Source: Saccharomyces mikatae IFO 1815 (Eukaryota > Ascomycota > Saccharomycetes > Saccharomycetales > Saccharomycetaceae). From it: a DNA stretch of 64,000 bases. Both the position numbers and the translations under genes were made by a program. The notes below the pieces were generated by a model. It saw only the letters and a program-made list of their open reading frames with translations. It had not been told where the DNA came from and searched no databases. The stretch spans positions 248,001 to 312,000 of the forward strand of contig NC_079258.1 of NCBI RefSeq assembly GCF_947241705.1. The letters are read 5' to 3'. Of this stretch, positions 61,383-64,000 are shown piece after piece. Numbering within the stretch: position 1 is the first letter of the stretch; each line of letters opens with the position of its first letter.

Positions 61383-64000
61383 TTACTTGTCATGGCCGTG
61401 TGGATCCACTGAGTCAGGCCTGTTGGCGTCTTCTTCGCTATGTGCTAACAATGTGTTTGGAACATCGTTTCCGGCTGGCTGATCTGTATACGACGCGTGT
61501 TCTTGTTGGGTAGATGGTACAACTTCGTCCTCGATGTCAAGATTATCACCTTGGATAACAGAACTAGACAAATCGTCAATGCCTTCATCATGCAAGTTAT
61601 CTGTTTCATTTGAAAACTGATGGTGCATCAACGATGAATAGGTCGGACCTGCCCTATTGCTAACTCTTGCTCTTATTTTCGCAATAACTTGAGCTATGCC
61701 TGCCTTCGTGTGTTGGAATACAAATGTAATAATTGAAGAAAGGAATAATCCTGCTTTTACAATTTTGTTCACAACTCTATCGGTATTATTGTTTTCTATC
61801 AGACCATCGTCATTTAACCTAATTTCTTCAAATCTTGCAAACCCCCCGTTTCTTCTGATACCTCTATCGTATACAAACCATGTTGCAAAGAAAACAACAA
61901 GAAGGATTGTGACGTAAACAAATGCATAAATACCAGCGTTTGCAGAATACTTTTCTTTAAATTCGGCTTCTTTTCCTGGACAAGGATGTGGTGTTAAAGG
62001 TCCATCCAATTTCAAACCACCCTGGCAAGTTGATAGGGGTATCTTTCTGTATCCGGAAGATTCAAAATACTCTATCAAGTCTGGTTCCCTTTTACAGGTG
62101 TCGGCAGCATTGGCGGGAGTGAGACCATCGACTAACTTACAAGTACCATCGTTAGCTTTATAATAATTATAATCACACTCGAAATCTTTCCGTGTACATG
62201 AACAGTTTTTGATGTTTTTAGAGAATTCAGAAAGTGGAACATTACCAATAAAACACTTTTCATCTGTCTTGCGTAAAAATTCGGTCCGATGTCCAAACAG
62301 GCAACCAGTTTGAGACCCTAAAGGAGAGTATTTGAAATCTGAACTTTTCTTTCCGGTGGGATCAAAGTCACACTGTCTCTCGAAGATGTTTCTGAAATCG
62401 ATTGTGTACGTCCTAAATGAACCACTTCCCAGATTCTTTGCTTCTCCAAATAACAAAAATCTCAAAGCAGAGTCTCGAGGAACCGTAGTTATATCCTTTA
62501 CCAGAACTTTATCGTCACAGAACTTATAATCTTTCCATGTTCTTCCAGAATCAGTAGAATAGGAAATAGAGTCAGTTTCAGCGATTTCGGGAACTAAAAC
62601 TAAGACCCCCCCATGATCACCGTATTCCCATTGGTGGGGAGTTTTCTTAACTTCAGCCCACGTCTCACCGCCATCAGTAGTCAAAAAAGTAGAACATTCT
62701 TCATACGGTAGAAGGTTAGCTCCAACGTTCCCAACACCAAACATCATTCCTAATGCGGAACCAGAAGAATATGTATCCCTAACATCCTTACGTTCAGTGT
62801 AGCCGTGCAAATGCAGCGAACACTTGTCTAATGATTTAGAGTCGCAAGGGAGCTTCTTTCCTTCGGAGTCCTTTTGAGGAGGTTTCAAAAAATTCCAATC
62901 CGAGCCCTCATTAAAGGTGATCTTCGTCTTCAATTGTTTGTCTTCCTTATTCTCAGCAACCTTGTCACTATTTGACACAATGTTAGTGAGAATTATGCCT
63001 TCAAGACCTTGAATTTTTTCAAAGTCTACCAAGCCGAACGTGTTTCTATTAACGGCGTGCTCCAGGGTGACAAAAGAAGTACCGTTTGAATTGGATTTTA
63101 AAAGGTTGCCAAAATCACGTCCTGGTACTAAGTTCGTTGCCAAGTGTAAGAAAATCGATCCTTCCTCGGAGTCTAATATAGTGAATGCCTCTTGCTTCGT
63201 AACATCTTCATCATATGGGAATTTTGCCTCGGAAAATTCGACACCATCAATAGTTACATATGCCCTCAATTCATTATCTTTATGAGGTACGGCAATAATG
63301 ATATAGCCACCAGTGGACAAGTAGCCAATAATGTTTTCAAGAACGGTTTTTTTATCAGTGTGGAAAAAATCAGTTGAAGAAACTAAACTTCTTATTTGCG
63401 AGGACTTTTCTTTTACTTGGCACATAACCATATCTTCATTTGACGGATATTTGAAAAGCGAACCTGCGAATTCACAGTGAATTGCATTATGAAGCATTTC
63501 TGTAAACGTTTCACCTCCATCTTTAGTGAGGTATGCTACAGCATGACATTCTGGACTTACAATTGATTCACAATTCTCACCACCATAATAAATAAATGTA
63601 TCCTGTGATTTGGCATTAAAATCTAATGGCATACCTAACTGCCTGGCTTCAGGCAACTTAGCGATCATGAAAGAATGTCCTCTATCATGGGTGGAAAAAA
63701 TGCTACCCTCAGACCCAAATAGATAAGCTGAAGAGTTGAAGTATGAGTTGAACACAACTTCGACTATTTTTTCGCCGCCAGTTTCAAATTTTTTTATTGT
63801 TTGTCCACCATCGTGAGATATATAAGCATCTCCCCTTAAATCTACCATTACCAGAGATTCGTCTGCGACTGTATCAAAGTATTGATAAAACTGAATTTTG
63901 AAGTCGAATTTGTTTTCGATGGTGATTATTTCTTTGCCATTCGAACCCTCCTTTGGGACTTCATCGCATGGAATATCTACGGACTCGATATTCATTTGTG
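61383..64000 (-). CDS. VPS10/sortilin-family receptor, C-terminal part (5' end outside window)
   Basis: At least 872 codons are open to the window edge. Residues correspond to the second VPS10 domain, transmembrane segment and tail of Pep1/Vps10 (about 1580 residues), and of YNR065C/YCR099C-101C-type paralogues. Seen: Asp-box-like repeats ([44 protein letters not shown]), the 10CC cysteine-rich region ([20 protein letters not shown]), a TM ([19 protein letters not shown]) followed by [11 protein letters not shown], and a cytosolic tail of about 150 residues with YSSL. The family sorts carboxypeptidase Y from Golgi to vacuole. By position it is the YCR099C-YCR101C locus, which is broken in S. 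cerevisiae. The upstream frame continues before the first Met seen, so that Met is internal. Confidence 0.92.
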   Translation of the reverse strand, partial: QMNIESVDIPCDEVPKEGSNGKEIITIENKFDFKIQFYQYFDTVADESLVMVDLRGDAYISHDGGQTIKKFETGGEKIVEVVFNSYFNSSAYLFGSEGSIFSTHDRGHSFMIAKLPEARQLGMPLDFNAKSQDTFIYYGGENCESIVSPECHAVAYLTKDGGETFTEMLHNAIHCEFAGSLFKYPSNEDMVMCQVKEKSSQIRSLVSSTDFFHTDKKTVLENIIGYLSTGGYIIIAVPHKDNELRAYVTIDGVEFSEAKFPYDEDVTKQEAFTILDSEEGSIFLHLATNLVPGRDFGNLLKSNSNGTSFVTLEHAVNRNTFGLVDFEKIQGLEGIILTNIVSNSDKVAENKEDKQLKTKITFNEGSDWNFLKPPQKDSEGKKLPCDSKSLDKCSLHLHGYTERKDVRDTYSSGSALGMMFGVGNVGANLLPYEECSTFLTTDGGETWAEVKKTPHQWEYGDHGGVLVLVPEIAETDSISYSTDSGRTWKDYKFCDDKVLVKDITTVPRDSALRFLLFGEAKNLGSGSFRTYTIDFRNIFERQCDFDPTGKKSSDFKYSPLGSQTGCLFGHRTEFLRKTDEKCFIGNVPLSEFSKNIKNCSCTRKDFECDYNYYKANDGTCKLVDGLTPANAADTCKREPDLIEYFESSGYRKIPLSTCQGGLKLDGPLTPHPCPGKEAEFKEKYSANAGIYAFVYVTILLVVFFATWFVYDRGIRRNGGFARFEEIRLNDDGLIENNNTDRVVNKIVKAGLFLSSIITFVFQHTKAGIAQVIAKIRARVSNRAGPTYSSLMHHQFSNETDNLHDEGIDDLSSSVIQGDNLDIEDEVVPSTQQEHASYTDQPAGNDVPNTLLAHSEEDANRPDSVDPHGHDK

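Noticed and set aside
1-64000. CRISPR arrays, operons or prokaryotic defence islands
   Set aside because: The sequence is yeast nuclear DNA; no regularly spaced repeats with unique spacers and no bacterial gene clusters are seen.

Overview
The window is a contiguous piece of a Saccharomyces nuclear chromosome, collinear with the right arm of S. cerevisiae chromosome III from RSA4 (YCR072C) to the VPS10-like locus beyond GIT1 (YCR099C-YCR101C). Evidence: compact, almost intron-free genes; canonical yeast introns (GTATGT, TACTAAC) in one small gene; Ty-type LTRs beside a tRNA gene; and an HMR silent mating cassette. Proteins match S. cerevisiae orthologues gene for gene, but fast-evolving ones (SSK22, FIG2, KIN82, the MSH3 N-terminus) differ too much for a cerevisiae strain. 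A sister species such as S. mikatae, S. kudriavzevii, S. arboricola or S. uvarum is likely; I cannot choose among them by eye. Comparisons to S. cerevisiae are from memory, not from alignments.

Layout. 1-31.4 kb: RSA4 (3' part only), SSK22, SOL2, ERS1, EGO2, FUB1, PAT1, PTC6, SRB8, AHC2, TRX3, TUP1, CSM1, LUG1, ABP1, the large mating adhesin FIG2, and YCR090C. 32.5-47.4 kb: KIN82, MSH3, CDC39, CDC50, OCA4. 47.4-51.0 kb: an AT-rich gene desert with one possible small ORF. 51.0-53.0 kb: the HMR cassette (X-Ya-Z1) encoding a2 and two-intron a1, with a candidate HMR-E on the left (Rap1 and Abf1 sites) and a candidate HMR-I on the right (Abf1 site and near-perfect ARS core). 53.0-54.7 kb: tRNA-Thr(AGU), the barrier tRNA of the cerevisiae locus, surrounded by Ty LTR fossils. 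54.7-56.3 kb: decayed sequence. 56.3-57.8 kb: GIT1. 57.8-64 kb: subtelomere-like sequence with a relic of an epoxide hydrolase (YNR064C family) next to an open VPS10/sortilin-family gene that runs off the right edge.

Functional links. Several genes act in transcription and mRNA control (TUP1, SRB8, AHC2, CDC39, PAT1). KIN82 and CDC50 both belong to phospholipid-flippase control. FIG2 and HMR belong to mating. RSA4 and LUG1 each carry PAC and RRPE motifs, the ribosome-biogenesis signature. The most informative region is the right end. The hydrolase relic plus VPS10-like gene repeats the order and orientation of YNR064C-YNR065C on S. cerevisiae chromosome XIV, suggesting that the two subtelomeres share an ancestral duplicated block. 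I found no undescribed defence system or gene cluster; the window is a conserved yeast arm with informative decay and repeat structure.
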